The notes beneath the pieces were generated by a model, which worked only from the letters and a program-made list of their open reading frames with translations, was not told where the DNA came from and ran no database searches. A stretch of DNA of 64,000 bases. It comes from Agapetus fuscipes. Its lineage: Eukaryota > Arthropoda > Insecta > Trichoptera > Glossosomatidae. This document shows positions 31,546 through 42,962 of the stretch, one piece after another; the first letter of the stretch is position 1; the number at the start of each line of letters is the position of its first letter. The DNA is taken from positions 20,409,297 to 20,473,296 of the forward strand of contig OX637338.1 in NCBI GenBank assembly GCA_951799405.1, in the 5' to 3' direction. The translations under genes were made by a program, and so were the position numbers.

Positions 31546-32432
31546 TTTTATTGTAGAATAGTATAATATGTACGACATTATTGTCTTACTCTCTATGCTT
31601 CCCCGCGTAGACTCCTCAATGTAAAAACAATTGGAGAAATAACATCTTCCGCTGTTGGCGAACAACTTGATAAATCATGGTTGGGGAGGTGAGAGGAGCA
31701 GGGAAGGGGTGGGGCAGGGGCGGAGCAGGATAGGGGAGGGGAGCAGGGAGGGAGAGGGGAGCAGGGCAGCAGCACGGCCTGGGAAACAGCAGACCTGGAG
31801 AGGAGGAACAGAAGGTACAGCAGACAGCAGAGGTGGGGAATGAAGCCATCCTGATGTATACCTACTACAGTCACGGTGGACTCTTCGTATCAAGCAATGA
31901 TCAACATGTATATCGGCGGCTAAAAGGCTGTAGGGCATAATGCGACATAAACTAAATTGTTCACGAGAGCAGTTTAAAGTTTGAGATTGCAGAAAAATGG
32001 CATAACTTTTTTTATTTTTTATCATATCGTTAAAATCAAAACAGCTCTAAAATTTAAAAAATAAATGCATTTATTGGCATTCCTATTAATGTGGTTTTAC
32101 AATGTTTTGTGATTTGTTTATGTCACAAGCGTCTTTAGGACAAAAAAAGCCAAAATCTTGTCGGTTACACAAAAACCATACTTCGAAAACGCAGTTGTTT
32201 TCTTGGGCATAAACAACACAAAAATCGTCATCGAGCTATGGGACTTAGTGCATTAGAAAGAACGGAAATTTTCAAGTAGGATAGCATTCATAACTCATTT
32301 TTGACTAAACTGTCGCTTACTACTGTCTTTTAACCGTCGATACGTACTTTTAACGATGATTACGATTTTTTGTCCCACATTAATTGTTGAGCTTATATAT
32401 TTCCCTGTATAGGCACCCTCCCACTTCACCAG
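31546..32432. other. unique DNA with G-rich strand bias
   Basis: The stretch 31676-31775 is a purine-rich run (repeats of GGGGAGGGGAGCAGGGAGGG type) that could form G-quadruplexes on the plus strand. The proline-rich frames it generates on the minus strand are composition artefacts. Confidence 0.45.
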
Positions 32433-32569
32433 ACACCAGGGCGTCAGATCAGCGAAGCGCACGTTCTTCACCTCCAGCAGTCGCGAGTACCAGGGCAGGA
32501 GGAGACTATCTCCCGCAGCATCAGCTGAGAACACTGCAGGGCTCCGGGGCAATAAAGAATGACCTGCAG
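32433..32569. other. candidate exon, strand uncertain
   Basis: A 137-bp CG-rich block in AT-rich DNA. On the plus strand it is preceded by a pyrimidine-rich CCCTCCCACTTCACCAG and followed by CTGCAG|GTAGAT, with one frame open throughout (ending LQGSGAIKNDLQ). On the minus strand an even better acceptor (TTTCTATTTCCTTCCATC, then TACCTGCAG) opens the block at 32563, and a frame reading SLLLPWYSRLLEVKNVRF is also open. Neither translation was recognised. It could be a conserved noncoding island. Confidence 0.3.
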
Positions 32570-32571
32570 GT

Positions 32572-34422
32572 AGATGGAAGGAAATAGAAAATACGCGTAC
32601 GTAAGTAGAGTCGAGGAAATAATGGATTCCCAGCAGTCAATGAAGATAAGGAAGCAACTAGCTACAACAAATATAATCTGTCACAATATTGAAATGTTAT
32701 TCAGCGACGACAAAGTTGTGTCTTCCACGCAATCCGTGCATAACTTTTGTTTGTTAAATTGAATAGTGTTGGTGTTCTGTGTAACTGCGGCGCCTCGCTA
32801 ATTCGTTGACACGGAGCACAGATTTATCTGCGAGCAGCTTCATTTCCTGTGAGCCCGCGCTTCTTCTATCTCCTCAATAGTCTCTGCTCCCTGCACCTCC
32901 TGCCTCCCTGCTCTCTCCCCACTCACTTTTATTAGGCGTAACTTGCAACAACAGCGAAATTAGATTAATAGAATAGATTCAATGAGTAAATATTCCCTAG
33001 CGCGATATGCTTGTGCCGGAGCAGGGAGCACCCATCTCCTGTAGGGAATGTGCCGACGCTGCTGTCGCTGCCTGTATGGAAGACGCGCCGTCACGCTCAG
33101 CACTTGCAAATTATTATGAAGATGAAAGGAAATTATCTCTTTTAATAAAATACACGCAATAGATTTTGACACAAAGCAATTTGGGACTAAGTAAGCCGGA
33201 TCCTACAACGAATAAGTTTTGAAAGCACAGCGACATTCAGTTCACAAAAAGGAAAACAAAGATAAAAGCAGAAGGAGAGAGTGTTAAATAAATTGAGTAA
33301 TATTAAAATTTAAACATTGGACATTGCCCGGGAGATACGAGCTGTGGGGAATTTTTCATAAGCAATAATTTGGAATTGTTTAAGTTTACATTGTTTGTAC
33401 GGAGTGAGCGTCGTCATGAACTCATTAAAATAATTTCAGGATGAACTGCTGGGCCGGTATCGGTCTCGCATCTCCGCCATAAATAAGCAGCGCTGAAGCG
33501 ATTCCCTGTTTTTGCTTTATTTATTTGTATTGTATTTACAGTCCTGTAGTGGGGCACGATTGAATTACTCGCCACGATGACAATATACATGTCGGGCGTG
33601 AGTTACTGCTCAGCTCTGCACCAGCCAGCTCTCCTCAGCCCGATAGCATCAGCAGGCTCTCCTGCAGGCCTGGCTGGGCTGCATCACTTATTAATTATCA
33701 CGTCCCTGCTGAGATCCTGACTCCTCGATACCAATAGTGCTGTAATGCATGGTGATACTGATATCCTCTGCCTGCTGTCTCCCTGCTCCATGACATCTCT
33801 ATGTAAGCAGAATCTTCGACTCCAGTGTTGCTCGCGAAATAAATATTGTAAAAACTCATGATCGCCTTTAAGAATCGTTCGCTGAGATTTATTTTGCCTT
33901 CCCTAGGGTAGCTGGGTCACCTCCCAACCCACACACATTCTTCTCTACTTCATTAATATTATACATTTTTGTTATTTTTCTTATATTGGAATGTATTGAG
34001 AAAAAATGAATCAATAAAGAACAAACAGCCTACATATCAAAAGAAATGGAAGAAGCAAAAAACAAAATTAAAGATCGAAAAAAAATCCGCTTGGAAAATC
34101 AGAAAAAAATGTGAAGACATTGGATTTTTTGATGTCTTGATAATTCCTCTTATTGAATCGTCCTCCGCTCTCCTGGCACCTCTGCCCTGTTGTGCACACA
34201 AATAATAACTAACGAGCCCATGACGGCGCGGGGAGAGAATGTGATCCGCCATTTGTCAGCAGTTTATCAGCGAGTGCGCGTGCGCTGCAATGATGACGTC
34301 ATACAAGCATTCCTGATTCCCAGAGATTTACGTGTCTGCCCTCCCTGCGGGGGCCGGCAACGCTAAATCAACTTCTTGGATACATTATTGTTTATCCAAT
34401 CCAATCACGTTAACGTCAACTC
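32572..34422. other. unique DNA with several CG-rich islands
   Basis: Islands at 32790-32930, 33000-33100, 33440-33800 and 34200-34370 alternate with AT-rich DNA. Notable words are TTATTAATTATCA (homeodomain-type) near 33686 and a perfect CRE octamer at 34294-34301. No exon could be defended. They look like candidate regulatory DNA of a large intron or gene desert. Confidence 0.4.
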
Positions 34423-34872
34423 GTCAACGACGTTAGCCATGTTGAAAGCACCGGTTCCCATAGATCACCGAAGTTAAGCAACATTGGGCGTGGCCAGTGC
34501 TTGGATGGGTAACCGCTCAGGTACACCGCGTGTCGTTGGCATCTTGGACCGGTCCGTAGTCCGTAGTGGCAACACTTCGGACTCGTAAATGGAAGGTTGT
34601 GGATTTGGATCCCGACGGAGCACAAAAATATACCATTAATATTTCGAATGTGCTCTTCGCTGGGTTGAAAAATTCATAAACCTTTACCAATGACAGGTCA
34701 CCAAAGGTCCATCCAGCCTTACAGCAACTGGGTTTTGCTTGAGTATTGGCGCTTTGTAGCGACGACCAAGCTCGTACACCTCTGCGGCACTACAACAAGT
34801 GTCAAAGACCCCTAGAGTCTTTAGAATCTAGGGAGTCTCCCGCACAGGATTTCTTAAAAAAAAAAAAAAATC
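34423..34872 (+). repeat. 5S-S2 SINE with poly(A)-ended tail
   Basis: This is the best full-length example. A 5S-derived head occupies ~34423-34540 (GTCAACGACGTTAGCC, CACCGAAGTTAAGCAACATT, the C-box region GGATGGGTAACCGCTCAGG). A tRNA-like segment follows (34546-34620, GGTCCGTAGTCCGTAGTGGC), then the S2 body. The tail diverges from the CR1-type tail after AAGCTCGTACACC, reading CACTACAACAAGTGTC, then GGGAGTCTCCCGCACAGG and a run of A. The same tail is found at 49322-49650 and 59368-59690. Confidence 0.88.
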
Positions 34873-34969
34873 ACGTTAATAATGTTATCACGGTAATTGT
34901 ACTTAAGTTGCTATAAAATGTAGTACTACAACGATCTCAATAAACGCTTTGAAAAACGTTGACAATCTA

Positions 34970-35395
34970 ATCTAATCTAAGTTGTAAAGATATGTTACTT
35001 TGGAGATTCACGTTACATGCATTTTCACAGCCACACATGTACAAGTTCGCGCTTGCACATGCCGCACGTGAACCTACAACATAAAAACCAAATCTCAAAT
35101 GGGCATACGCCCTGCAACTCTTGCCGTCCTTCCCTGAAACCGAGGTGACATTGGCAAAAGTGAACCATTTTTACAGCATGGGTGGTCAGCCGCATACCAA
35201 CCTATGAGTCAAGGAACATACACGACAAATTACATTTCCAAATCAATAAATAAAAATATGCATGGACTTTAAAACTCAAACAGAAAACAAATTCCAATTT
35301 AATAAACCCTAGCCGCCAACATTACAGATCAACCGCCATTTCTTTCTATTCTTACATACCTACTTCTTTCATTTCCTTCAGAGTCATGACTCTGA
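34970..35395 (-). mobile_element. RTE-A, 5'-truncated end
   Basis: It comprises the 3M module (34970-35215), ~100 bp of RTE-A 3' UTR (ACATACACGACAAATTACATT) and the last ~25 codons of the RTE-A ORF (35320-35395). It is inert. Confidence 0.85.
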
Positions 35396-35900
35396 CAATG
35401 AAAACGTTGTATACTTTTCATAAACTTGAGACAGTCAATTAAAATTCTTTAAAAGTTGATGGTAAAGTATGTAATGTGAGCACGCACATATGTAGGTTGC
35501 TTACACATTTGATTCCTAGATCAGCGTGTGATCGAAATGCGCATAAATGTCCGGACTTGTGATATTTAAATTCGCGGTGAATAAAACATTTGACAGCACA
35601 TTCAGAGAGCACGAGCTGTCAACTGTCAGATGTGGCGCGCGTGAAATGTAAAATGTCCGCGCCAGCTGTCACAGCATCCACACCTGACACCTGTCACTGC
35701 ACGGCCGCTCAAGAAATGACAGCGCGGAATACACTCGCGCCTGGCAGCACTGCTCTGAACATGCTCGTCGAGATACGTACAGAACTTTACACGCCCTTCA
35801 CAACAAATAAATATTTTAGTTTGGCACTCCTAGTGCACACCTAGTGCAAGGCATCATGGGTCGAAAAGAGGTCCAACGAAAAGGTGTTGCGGGACGTAGA
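35396..35900. other. unique DNA with small CG-rich patch
   Basis: A frame at 35590-35844 overlaps the patch. It has no recognisable domain and is not supported as a gene. Confidence 0.4.
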
Positions 35901-35904
35901 AGAA

Positions 35905-36155
35905 AGAAGAGAGCTGATAAATCATATTTTAAAGAGGAAAGCCAAGCTAATAGGGCACTCAATCAGACATAGCACCTTTCTTAGCAACATCTTTGAAGGC
36001 AAATCTTAGGACAACGCACAAGAGGTCGCCCAAGAACTTCATACTTTAAGGATTTAAAGCGGCTCATGGATGTCTCCTCCTATTCACATCTCAAGAGGAT
36101 GGCAGCAGACAGAGACAGATGGCTGATACAACAAGGCTCTGCCTTTAGAAGATGA
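35905..36155 (+). pseudogene. third RTE-like LINE lineage, C-terminal remnant
   Basis: The plus strand reads HILKRKAKLIGHSIRH and SNIFEGK. After a frame break it continues RTRGRPRTSYFKDLKRL, HLKRMAADRDRWL and a stop at 36153-36155. This has the architecture of RTE-type C-termini (hydrophobic GH segment, then basic GRPR motif) but clearly differs from both RTE-A and RTE-B. The frameshift near 36007 and the missing upstream part make it a pseudogene. Confidence 0.8.
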
Positions 36156-36314
36156 TGTTGACTCCTAGTGCAAATTGGTGGGGATGGATGCAACTCAGCT
36201 TCTGCAGGTTGCAAGCTGGAGAAGGGTGGCGGAGGACAGGTGGAGTTGGGTTGCTGTACAATTGAAGAAGAAGACGAATCATTAAATGACATTTTTTTAA
36301 ATATCTACAGACTA

Positions 36315-36745
36315 CTCAACGACGATACCATGTTGAAAGCACCGGTTCTCATCAGATCACAGAAGTTATTGGGCGCGGATGATACCTGGATGGGTGACCG
36401 CTCAGGTACACCGCGTGTTGTTGGCATTTCTTGGACCGGTCCGTAGTCCAGTGGCAACATTTCGGACTCGTAAGTGGAAGGTTGTGGATTCGAATCCCGG
36501 CGGAGCACAAAAAATATACCATTTATATTTCCAAATGTGCTCTTCGCTGGGTTGAAAAATTCATAAACCTTTACCAAAGACCGGTCACTGAAAGGTCCAT
36601 CCAACCTTACAACAACTTGGTCTTGTTTGAGAATTGGCGCTTTCTACAGCGACGACATAGCTCGCAGAGGGCGCTTGAGGTGTGATACACACAAAAACAG
36701 CGATCACCAAATAAATCATCCTAATATTATTATTATTATTCCTAT
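36315..36745 (+). repeat. 5S-S2 SINE with CR1-type tail
   Basis: The 5S head (36315 to ~36425) includes TCAACGACGATACCATG and CAGGTACACCGCGTGTTGTT. The tRNA-like head has a perfect B box GGATTCGAATCCC. The body is followed by GGTGTGATACACACAAAAAC, AATAAATCATCCTAATATT and a TTA microsatellite. Some 5S positions are deleted relative to the copy at 34423. Confidence 0.87.
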
Positions 36746-36853
36746 TTAAAACTGGATAACCATGGAAAATATAAAAAGCTATAAAAAATATAAATAAATC
36801 CGTATGGATAGACAGTAAATTCAAGTATAAATATTAATACATTTTTATGTTCT

Positions 36854-37237
36854 TTGCCTGAAATCCTGTACGCCACTTTCAATAATCGATTATATCAATA
36901 CATGCTACAAGGACAACACGAAATTGCCGTGATTTTTACAGCCTTTGTTTTATGTTTTACGTTGGCAGATAAGCTTTGTGTGCAGACAACTTCCCCAGCT
37001 ATCGGCATCGCGCATCAGATGATTCTCGCATACCCAGCGCGCCCCACACAATATGCGAGCGCGGGCACAATGTTCATGTTATTATTGATCACTATTGCCG
37101 CCCATTCCGGCAGCGGGGTGACCAGCATGGCCGTCATTAGCTCATCAGGGAAACCTCCGCGACATCGTAATCATGCTGTCACACGTCATGTGTCAATATT
37201 TGAGACAGTCGTTTTATTATTTTACTGTCAAAAATGA
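36854..37237 (+). other. unassigned 127-codon frame in a conserved-looking block
   Basis: The frame runs through a moderately CG-rich single-copy block (36950-37190). It contains a hydrophobic stretch (MFMLLLITIAA) but no known domain, and no other frame in this neighbourhood extends it. It may be a conserved noncoding element rather than a gene. Confidence 0.25.
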
Positions 37238-37816
37238 ATAAGTTATTGTCATGTTGAACTACTGAAAAAATACTGTCTCACCAAGCAAGGTTATCACACA
37301 AAGCCGTCAGGATTTTCCCAAAAAATAAGTAAACTTAAACGAAATGAGAAATTATAAAAGATGATTCAAATATACTGAAGTGGACGTTCATCTAGAGCTG
37401 TTTAGCAAAAAAGAAGATCCACGTCTATATTCATCAAAATCAGTAGGTGAACTGGAGTACTGGACGTCCTTTGAGCGTGTGAGCTTTTTATTTTTAATTT
37501 TCAATAAACACAGGCGTTATGAATGTAAAGTATCATCTATTGTACGAATAAAATATGTATGAATTGAAGTTAATATTTTAAGCAAAAATATTTTTTATTT
37601 AAATACATCTATTACAAGACTGGGACCACCGGGTAGGCTCTGCTAGACACAAAAATCCCATAAGTTATTTTTGTGTGTGTTTTCCTACCATACACATATT
37701 TCCAAGTGTTTGTTTGGGCTTGGAATCGCATGGTGCCGCTGGAGGTATTTGAGATAACCGCTGCAGATTGTGGGCGCGATACCAGATGCCGATATTGTTT
37801 TATGGCGATGACTAAA
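37238..37816. other. unique AT-rich DNA
   Basis: No feature recognised. Confidence 0.45.
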
Positions 37817-38693
37817 CATTACACACACATACACACCCCGAACACATGCACACACCAAACACACACACACACATCAAACACATATACACACCAGCGGCGA
37901 AGGGTGCTATACAAGCCGGTTCCCATCGGCTTCCCTTTTAAAATGATGTAACAAAGTAGTTAAAAAATATAGCCACAAAGTAAAATAATACATTTAAAAT
38001 CAAAGAAACAATACGTAGGTATCTTTTACCCATTGAAACCATGCAGTCTACTTTATTATCATTTTTGCCTCATTTTAAACGGGAAACCGATGGGAATCGG
38101 CTTGTATGGCACCCTTCGCCATTGATACGCACCCAAACACATACACACACAGAACACGTACACACACCTAACACATACACACACCAAACAAACACACACA
38201 CACCAAACATACACACACACACCAAACACATAAACACACCAAACAAACACACACACCAAACTTATACACACACCAAACTCATACACACACCAAACACATA
38301 AACACACCAAACAAACACACACACCAAACACATGCACACACCAAACTCATACACACACCAAACTCATAAACACACCAAACAAACACACACACCAAACACA
38401 TGCACACACCAAACTCATACACACACCAAACGCATACACACACTAAACACATAAACACACCAAACAAACACACACACCAAACACATGCACACACCAAACT
38501 CATACACACACCAAACGCATACACACACCAAACACATGCACACACCAAACACGTATACACACCAAACACGTACACACACCAAACACATACACACACCGAA
38601 AATATGCACACACCAAACACATACACACAAAAAACACGTACACACACCAAACACATACACACATCGAACACATGCACACACCAAACACATAAA
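37817..38693. repeat. CA-rich minisatellite with inverted flank pair
   Basis: A main array (38127-38693) of a ~17-bp unit ACACACACCAAACACAT, with variants grouped into larger repeats, is preceded by a short array (37817-37892). Between them lie inverted ~50-bp arms (37896-37946 and 38071-38120) with GGCGAAGGGTGC and CCCATCGGC text. All long frames across it are repeat artefacts. Confidence 0.85.
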
Positions 38694-39104
38694 AGGAGCA
38701 TCTGTGTGTGTATAAGTGTACGTCACTAATACATACATAAAAAACCATGCCATAAACTGACAGAATCAAAATATTACAGGAAGTACCAAGCTCATAGTAT
38801 ATTGTGATTACAACACTGTCACCACTCCACTGAGGGTGGTTAAAACCTCTGTGGAATAAACCCCATCCTCATAAACTTCTGTCAATTATTTTCAGATTTT
38901 TCATTCAAATCTTTCATTTGTATTTATTCTGTACATCCATTTATTTTATTTTTCACATCTAAACACACCATCCTTTGCTGAGCCTTCTCTCATAATTTCA
39001 TAATGACGCAGCTATGTAAGAGGAACACCGCAAATCATCCCCTTCGTGCTTGTTTGTCTTGTGTCCATCAATTAGGTAATTTCCCTGTTTGTACGTGTAC
39101 TGGA
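38694..39104. other. unique AT-rich DNA
   Basis: No feature recognised. Confidence 0.45.
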
Positions 39105-39437
39105 CCGCAAACGCAACTAAGCTACACATATAGTGTAACTTCTTGCCGCGTTATCCCCGAAGGGTTCGCATGTGGCGAGTTGAACCTATTTATTTTTACA
39201 GGTAAGGGGGCCGGCCTTACGCCAACCACTTCAGTTGAAGTGGAGGTTTCCCAGCTCCCGAGAGTGCTGGTACTCATTTCTTGTGAAGGCTGAGTAAACC
39301 TCGCCGGTATTTTATTTTGGGGTTTGAAATAAACACCGAAACGGGAAATCATTTCTGACACCCTCGGTGGGATTCGAACCCGAGCTTTCGGCATGGAATG
39401 CAAGCACTCTACCACCTGAGCTATCGACCGGACTATG
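39105..39437 (-). repeat. S1 SINE, full-length
   Basis: On the minus strand it starts CCGGTCGATAGCTCAGGTGG (A box) with a perfect B box GGTTCGAATCCC (near 39370). It continues GAGGGTGTCAGAAATGATTT and GGGAGCTGGGAAACCTCCAC, and ends TGTGTAGCTTAGTTGCGT. It is the reference copy for the S1 family. The overlapping 121-codon frame is not a gene. Confidence 0.85.
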
Positions 39438-40339
39438 TGTCTTATGAAAAATTGATATCTAAAAAAATGATTTTTTAAAACTCCCACATCATCGTGTTTT
39501 ACGTTGTATTGTAGAATGTGATTCTTACGACAAATTCCATTGAAAGGTCATCTTTGAATCAAATAGCCAAAGAAGTACTGGGGGGATAAAATGGCAGTAA
39601 AAAGTTTTAACAAAACAACAAGTAGAATATGCACCACACGTTACTATCCACTTATCTATGCATCGATATATAGAACTGGATGGGCTAAGAAATCAATCCT
39701 TTGAGAATTAGAAATACGCTACCCCACTCATCATACAAAAATCCAAATTCAGTCTATCGGTAACCTTCCAACTATCAACAGGTGTGTTACCTAATTGAAA
39801 AAAAAAACATATAAATGCCAAACTGGGTATTTTCTTAACGTGCCAACAGAAGAGAGTAAATGTGTTCGAGAACATGGAATAATATTTCACTTTAATCACT
39901 ATTCTATACGATTACGTTGATAAAAAAAAAATCGTTTGTCGAAATATTTTCTTCACGAAAGTGACAGCCATTTCTAGAACTAGTGATGTTCAAATATATA
40001 GGTACTTGCTTCTTCAAGTATGTAACTTTTATGCTCGCGGTAATAGATACTTGTGAAAATCATCCCATACATAATGAGGAGGGATTTATTTTTAATTCGG
40101 AATTTATCAGATATTTTCATACTTTCAACAACACTAGTAACAAACACGTTACCATAGTGATTTCATGGGTTTCCATGGTGATATGTACATAGATTGAAGA
40201 CGGAGTAGAGACACGTTGCTTACTTGGAAAATAACAAAAGCATTTCATATGTCGTGAGCGAGACAGCACTATTAACTATGTACGGTTTCAAAGACGGTGC
40301 ATCATGTCGATTGGTACTAAATCACATTCATAGCCCTTC
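39438..40339. other. unique AT-rich DNA
   Basis: No exon, RNA gene or repeat was recognised. Confidence 0.45.
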
Positions 40340-40985
40340 CATTGAATATACTTTATTTTTTTTTTTTTTTTTTTTTTTTTATTAGACAAACAAACAGTTA
40401 TACATGTAATATATGGGATAAACAACATAGTTATACAATTTCAAAAACCAGCAAAGTTTGCAAACATAATGTAGTATAATTTAGTTTACAGCTTAATTAA
40501 GAAGGAGAAACAAGAAAAATTTGGAAAGTAATATGAGAAAAATGAAGAAGAAGAAAGAAAAAAACAAAGAGAAAACGACTATTAACTTAATCATCACATA
40601 AAGAGAGGAAAAGGAATGGGGGGAAGAATAGGAAAGGGAAGGAAAAAGAAAAGGAAAAGGAAAGGAAAAGGAAAAGCATCCAACGATTAAACCCCATGAG
40701 CCCCCGCTGTCATAAGGGATCTTTTTACAGCTTCATTGAATTGCAGTATGGTGGTGTTAAACAGATCAATGTTGACAAAAAAAATATTGTAGTTATTGCA
40801 GGCCCGGTATATGAATGCGCTCTGTAAATAATTAGTTGCACAGGTAGGTTGTTTAAATGTAAGCAAGGATCTAGTTCGTCGTATGGGACAGTTCAAAGAA
40901 ATTTTTTTAAGCAAGTCGGGTGAATCGATTGTATTGTTCACTATTTTATGTAGAAATTTCATGTCAGTAACGGTACGTCTATATT
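40340..40985 (-). pseudogene. jockey/CR1-superfamily LINE, 3' end with poly(A)
   Basis: The minus frame (40687 to ~40962) reads MKFLHKIVNNTIDSPDLLKK, then LNCPIRRTRS and ACNNYNIF, the C-terminal pattern of jockey/CR1-type reverse transcriptases (LHKI-N...SP-LL...R-TR). The stop is followed by a 3' UTR that shares text with 12060-12290 and ends in a T-run on the plus strand (40351-40380), i.e. a poly(A) tail. The RT core is absent; it is a 5'-truncated copy. Confidence 0.75.
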
Positions 40986-41090
40986 ATTATACTATATTAG
41001 ATTATAGATAGATAGATACTTCCATGTATCTATCTATCTATAATCTATAATCTAAGCTGCAAGGATATGTTAACATTTGTTATTTAGTAA
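40986..41090 (-). repeat. 3M end fragment with GATA microsatellite
   Basis: An inverted ATAGATAGATAGATA/TATCTATCTATCTAT pair precedes ATAATCTATAATCTAAGCTG, a truncated 3M end. Confidence 0.65.
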
Positions 41091-41572
41091 TCACCAAACC
41101 ATAATCAAGTGTATGCAAAGTTCTACGCGGATAGCTTACCATTATATAGCATAGTGCTGGGAGTCTGAGCAGGGATGTGTGTGTGTGTGTGCGTGTGTGA
41201 TGTGGGGGGCCTAGGGGAGGGGGTGGCGGTGACCTTAAGGGTGGACCACCATAAATGTAATCCTGGAACCAAATATAACCCCCGCTTATCGATGCATATT
41301 TATTGCTTTTCATTTTTATACACGGAAATATGAAACATCTATAAAACGGTATTAGTATCGTAAAACCTGTCATTATAATACCTCCTGAAAACCCGAAAAC
41401 CATAAAACATTATCAGATATGCAGATCTTAGAAAATAACAACAAGTTAAAAAAATAGTTATTTTTTTTCAATCCGAGAGCTTTCTATCGTTATCAAGCCA
41501 TCCCGAGCCACCATTTACAAACTCGTGTAAAATAAATGTATGCGTTTTTAAAAGTATTTATAACTTCTAATA
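41091..41572. other. unique DNA with (TG)n
   Basis: A TG run lies at about 41178-41199 and is followed by a G-rich patch. No gene was recognised. Confidence 0.45.
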
Positions 41573-41818
41573 TTAATCTAATCAAAGTTGCAAAGATATG
41601 TAGGTGAAATTGGGGATTCACATTATATGCATTCTCACACGTGTAGTTCGCGCTTACAAATGCTGATTGTGTACTTACAAATAAAATCCAAACCTCAAAT
41701 GAACATAAGCCCTGCAACTCCTGCCGACATTCCCTGAAACAGGGGTGACATTGGCAAAGTGAACCATTTTTTACAGTATGGGTGGTCAACCTCATACCAA
41801 CCTATAAGTCAAGGAATA
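41573..41818 (-). repeat. 3M module copy
   Basis: It is complete, from AATCTAATCAAAGTTGC to CCTATAAGTCAAGGAATA. Confidence 0.85.
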
Positions 41819-42424
41819 TCATCAAGGATAATTTAACGTAGGAAGTGAGGTTTTTATAGAGAAAGTTTTAAAAAATCATCAATTTCTTGCGGGTTTTTCT
41901 TGGACACACGTTATTCGAGAGGACAGAAAGATTGCTGGTACGAGTATGTTATTGTGAGGATTCGGCTTCTCTATAGAAACCAAAAAATAGCCATATTTTA
42001 GTAATGTTCATGCCTCGAGAGAGTAGGTACAGGATTTTCGCACATATTTTGAAAGTTCGCATAAAATAAGGATATATTTTTTTCATTTTATCTGATAGCA
42101 AGTACTAAACACGATCTGAGAATTCTTATCGCGATCATTTCACGAGTTTAGTAGGAAAAATGTGTGGAGTGAGAGGAGCGAGTAAGTAAGCGGTGGGGGG
42201 GACGGGGGGGGGCGCCAGGAAATTGAACTAGTGGTGACGTCACGGCGATCAGATCTGTCTCCAGGATTAGCAGCGACTATTTCCCTGCCACCCCTATCTG
42301 CCGGAGGAGACGGGGAACTACAATACTGCGTACGCAACATGGCATCAGATGCGGCAACAAGGAGAACCAATCTATTATCAAATGTTGATAAGATTATTTT
42401 CAATTTAAAAAATCTATTCTCTCC
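41819..42424. other. unique DNA with CG-rich island
   Basis: The stretch 42170-42320 is CG-rich, with G-runs at 42193-42211 and a perfect TGACGTCA at 42235-42242. Frames on both strands lack any domain. Confidence 0.4.
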
Positions 42425-42680
42425 TTGACTGATAGGTTAGTACGAGGCTGACCACCCGTGCTGTAAAAATCGGTTCACTTTTGTCAATGCCACCCCGGTT
42501 CAGGGAACGGCGGCAGGAGTTGCAAGGTTTATGTCCATGTGAGGTTTTCTTTATTTGTATGCACACATGCAGAATGTGTAGGCGCGAACCTACATGTGCC
42601 TGTCTATAGGCATGCATTTCATATGAGCCTTAAATGTTAACATATCCTTGCAGCTTAGATAATAGATATATTATAGATAT
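42425..42680 (+). repeat. 3M module, diverged copy
   Basis: It starts CCTTGACTGATAGGTTAG and ends TTGCAGCTTAGATAATAG. The core has CCGGTTCAGGG in place of CCTGTTTCAGGG. Confidence 0.8.
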
Positions 42681-42962
42681 TCTATCGTTTTTCAAAAAGA
42701 GAGAGAGATAAAAATAATCTAATGACTTACATATAAAACATTTTTCATTGGTTACGAATAATGAACTAGGGTTGATCTATGCATGTGTGAGGAGCAAAAA
42801 CGCAAAAAAAAGTATTCAATAAAATTATCTAACTCGGTTAAATCTAATTTACGTTGAACTCATAATTCTAAGCACTACGATACCATCATGTATTTTAAAA
42901 TGTTTTTATTTTTCACAGAGAGCAAACGTTACACTTCTGTGGCACTGCGGTCCTAAATCTAA
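42681..42962. other. unique AT-rich DNA
   Basis: No feature recognised. Confidence 0.4.

Noticed and set aside
31593..32025. Proline-rich minus frames
   Set aside because: Generated by the purine-rich repeat on the opposite strand.
34423..34540. 5S rRNA gene
   Set aside because: The segment is diverged, present three times and always fused to a tRNA-like sequence and SINE body; it is a SINE head.
38127..38693. CRISPR-like array
   Set aside because: Units are contiguous CA-rich repeats without unique spacers; the genome is eukaryotic.
38059..38753. Long Cys/Val-rich and His/Thr-rich frames
   Set aside because: Translations of the CA-rich minisatellite in different frames.
39360..39437. tRNA gene (also at 28968, 26340 and S2/S3 heads)
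   Set aside because: A and B boxes are good, but each lies at the start of a repeated ~200-350-bp unit and no complete cloverleaf with paired acceptor stem could be drawn.
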